A stretch of 64,000 bases of DNA from Anthoceros angustus (taxonomy: Eukaryota; Streptophyta; Anthocerotopsida; Anthocerotales; Anthocerotaceae), in the NCBI GenBank assembly GCA_010909165.1, contig MU008163.1, forward strand, positions 1,302,001-1,366,000, written 5' to 3'. The notes below the pieces were generated by a model. That model had not been told where the DNA came from. It ran no database searches and was given only the letters and a program-made list of their open reading frames with translations. Below, piece by piece: positions 63,511-64,000 of this stretch. The position numbers and the translations under genes are program-made. Numbering within the stretch: the first letter of the stretch is position 1; every line of letters begins with the position of its first letter.

Positions 63511-64000
63511 GGAGTATGTGAAGGAGGGATCTAGCCCTTCTTTCTGACGATCGCCATATGCACTTCCGGGCAAGCTTCACTTACGATGGATGGGCCTTAC
63601 CGGTAGTGCGGTCTCGAATGGGTCCGTTCGACTCCGTGATTAGATGGTGAATCGCTGCCCACAAATGGGTGGTGAAGAAGTATCATGCTTAGTGTTGGCG
63701 AGACGCCAATGTATGAGAAGGGAGTATGTGGACAGCGGACTCCTTGGGGTTGGGAAATAAGCGGGGTTTGTTTTTTTCGTAGGTATGGAGTGTAAAATAA
63801 GGCGGAAAAGGAGGAATAAGCACGGACTCAGACTCGATGCTCGAGTACCGACTCCGGTAGGTAACGGACCCCGGTGCCACTCAAGGACCCCGAACACGCA
63901 ATGAGATCGGATAAGTCCGGACCCCACTCCGGGTCCGAATGGGATAAGTATGCCCAGTAAGGTAATTTAGAAGTTGGGGCGTGAGTTAGACAGAGCGGCG
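63511..64000. other. Region after the integrase; possible element end
   Basis: After the integrase tail there is no further coding signal. An LTR start, polypurine tract or target-site duplication could not be identified before the window ends. Confidence 0.4.

Noticed and set aside
1-64000. CRISPR arrays, bacterial operons or plasmid features.
   Set aside because: Intron-containing genes, U6 snRNA and LTR elements show plant nuclear DNA; the tandem arrays have no spacer structure.

Overview
The window is nuclear DNA of a land plant. The evidence is a TIR1/AFB auxin receptor, a class III peroxidase, a PLS-class pentatricopeptide repeat (PPR) gene, an EXO70 exocyst subunit, a PME31-type pectinesterase, an ABCI-type ATPase, a plant-type U6 gene with USE and TATA, and GT-AG introns, most of them about 70-150 bp. 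The wording of the PPR repeats and the very short introns suggest a seedless vascular plant with a compact genome (a small-genome fern or a lycophyte). That placement is inference with low confidence.

Layout. 1-5 kb: a retropepsin-like fragment, a nucleotide-sugar transferase gene whose last codons lie inside a tandem repeat, and an unrecognised GC-rich gene. 5.6-9.4 kb: a RING-CH (MARCH-type) membrane E3 ligase, a 65-bp tandem array and a decayed PPR relic. 10.4-20.1 kb: a tail-anchored coiled-coil protein, a bark-storage/nucleoside-phosphorylase-like secreted protein head-to-head with an ABCI ATPase, a U6 snRNA gene and a Rossmann-like conserved protein. 20.1-27.7 kb: a block with no recognisable gene, holding large recent tandem duplications and microsatellites. 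27.9-39.6 kb: a gene-dense stretch with TIR1/AFB, TRM61 head-to-head with an RluA-type pseudouridine synthase, an 87-aa coiled-coil protein, a PME31-like pectinesterase, a Tim17/22-family protein and a UPF0426 plastid protein. 39.6-42.3 kb: an AT-rich island with a haspin-like kinase gene and an EXO70 relic. 43.1-45.7 kb: a peroxidase, tRNA-Cys(GCA) with a downstream hairpin, and a copia-type LTR relic with 116-bp tandem repeats. 47.6-54.8 kb: EXO70 and a long PPR gene broken by an exact 350-bp tandem duplication. 55-59.8 kb: an AT-rich second haspin-like kinase island. 59.8-64 kb: a decayed, internally duplicated Ty3/gypsy element.

The most unusual content is the pair of intronless AT-rich haspin-like kinase genes. 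Their similarity extends into promoter and 3' flanks, which suggests a dispersed cassette rather than the single-copy mitotic haspin gene. The second theme is repeated recent tandem duplication at many sizes (31 bp to about 1.3 kb), in places altering genes. Exon joins were derived by reading splice sites and phases by hand. Most close exactly in frame and give family-typical lengths, but none was checked against transcripts.
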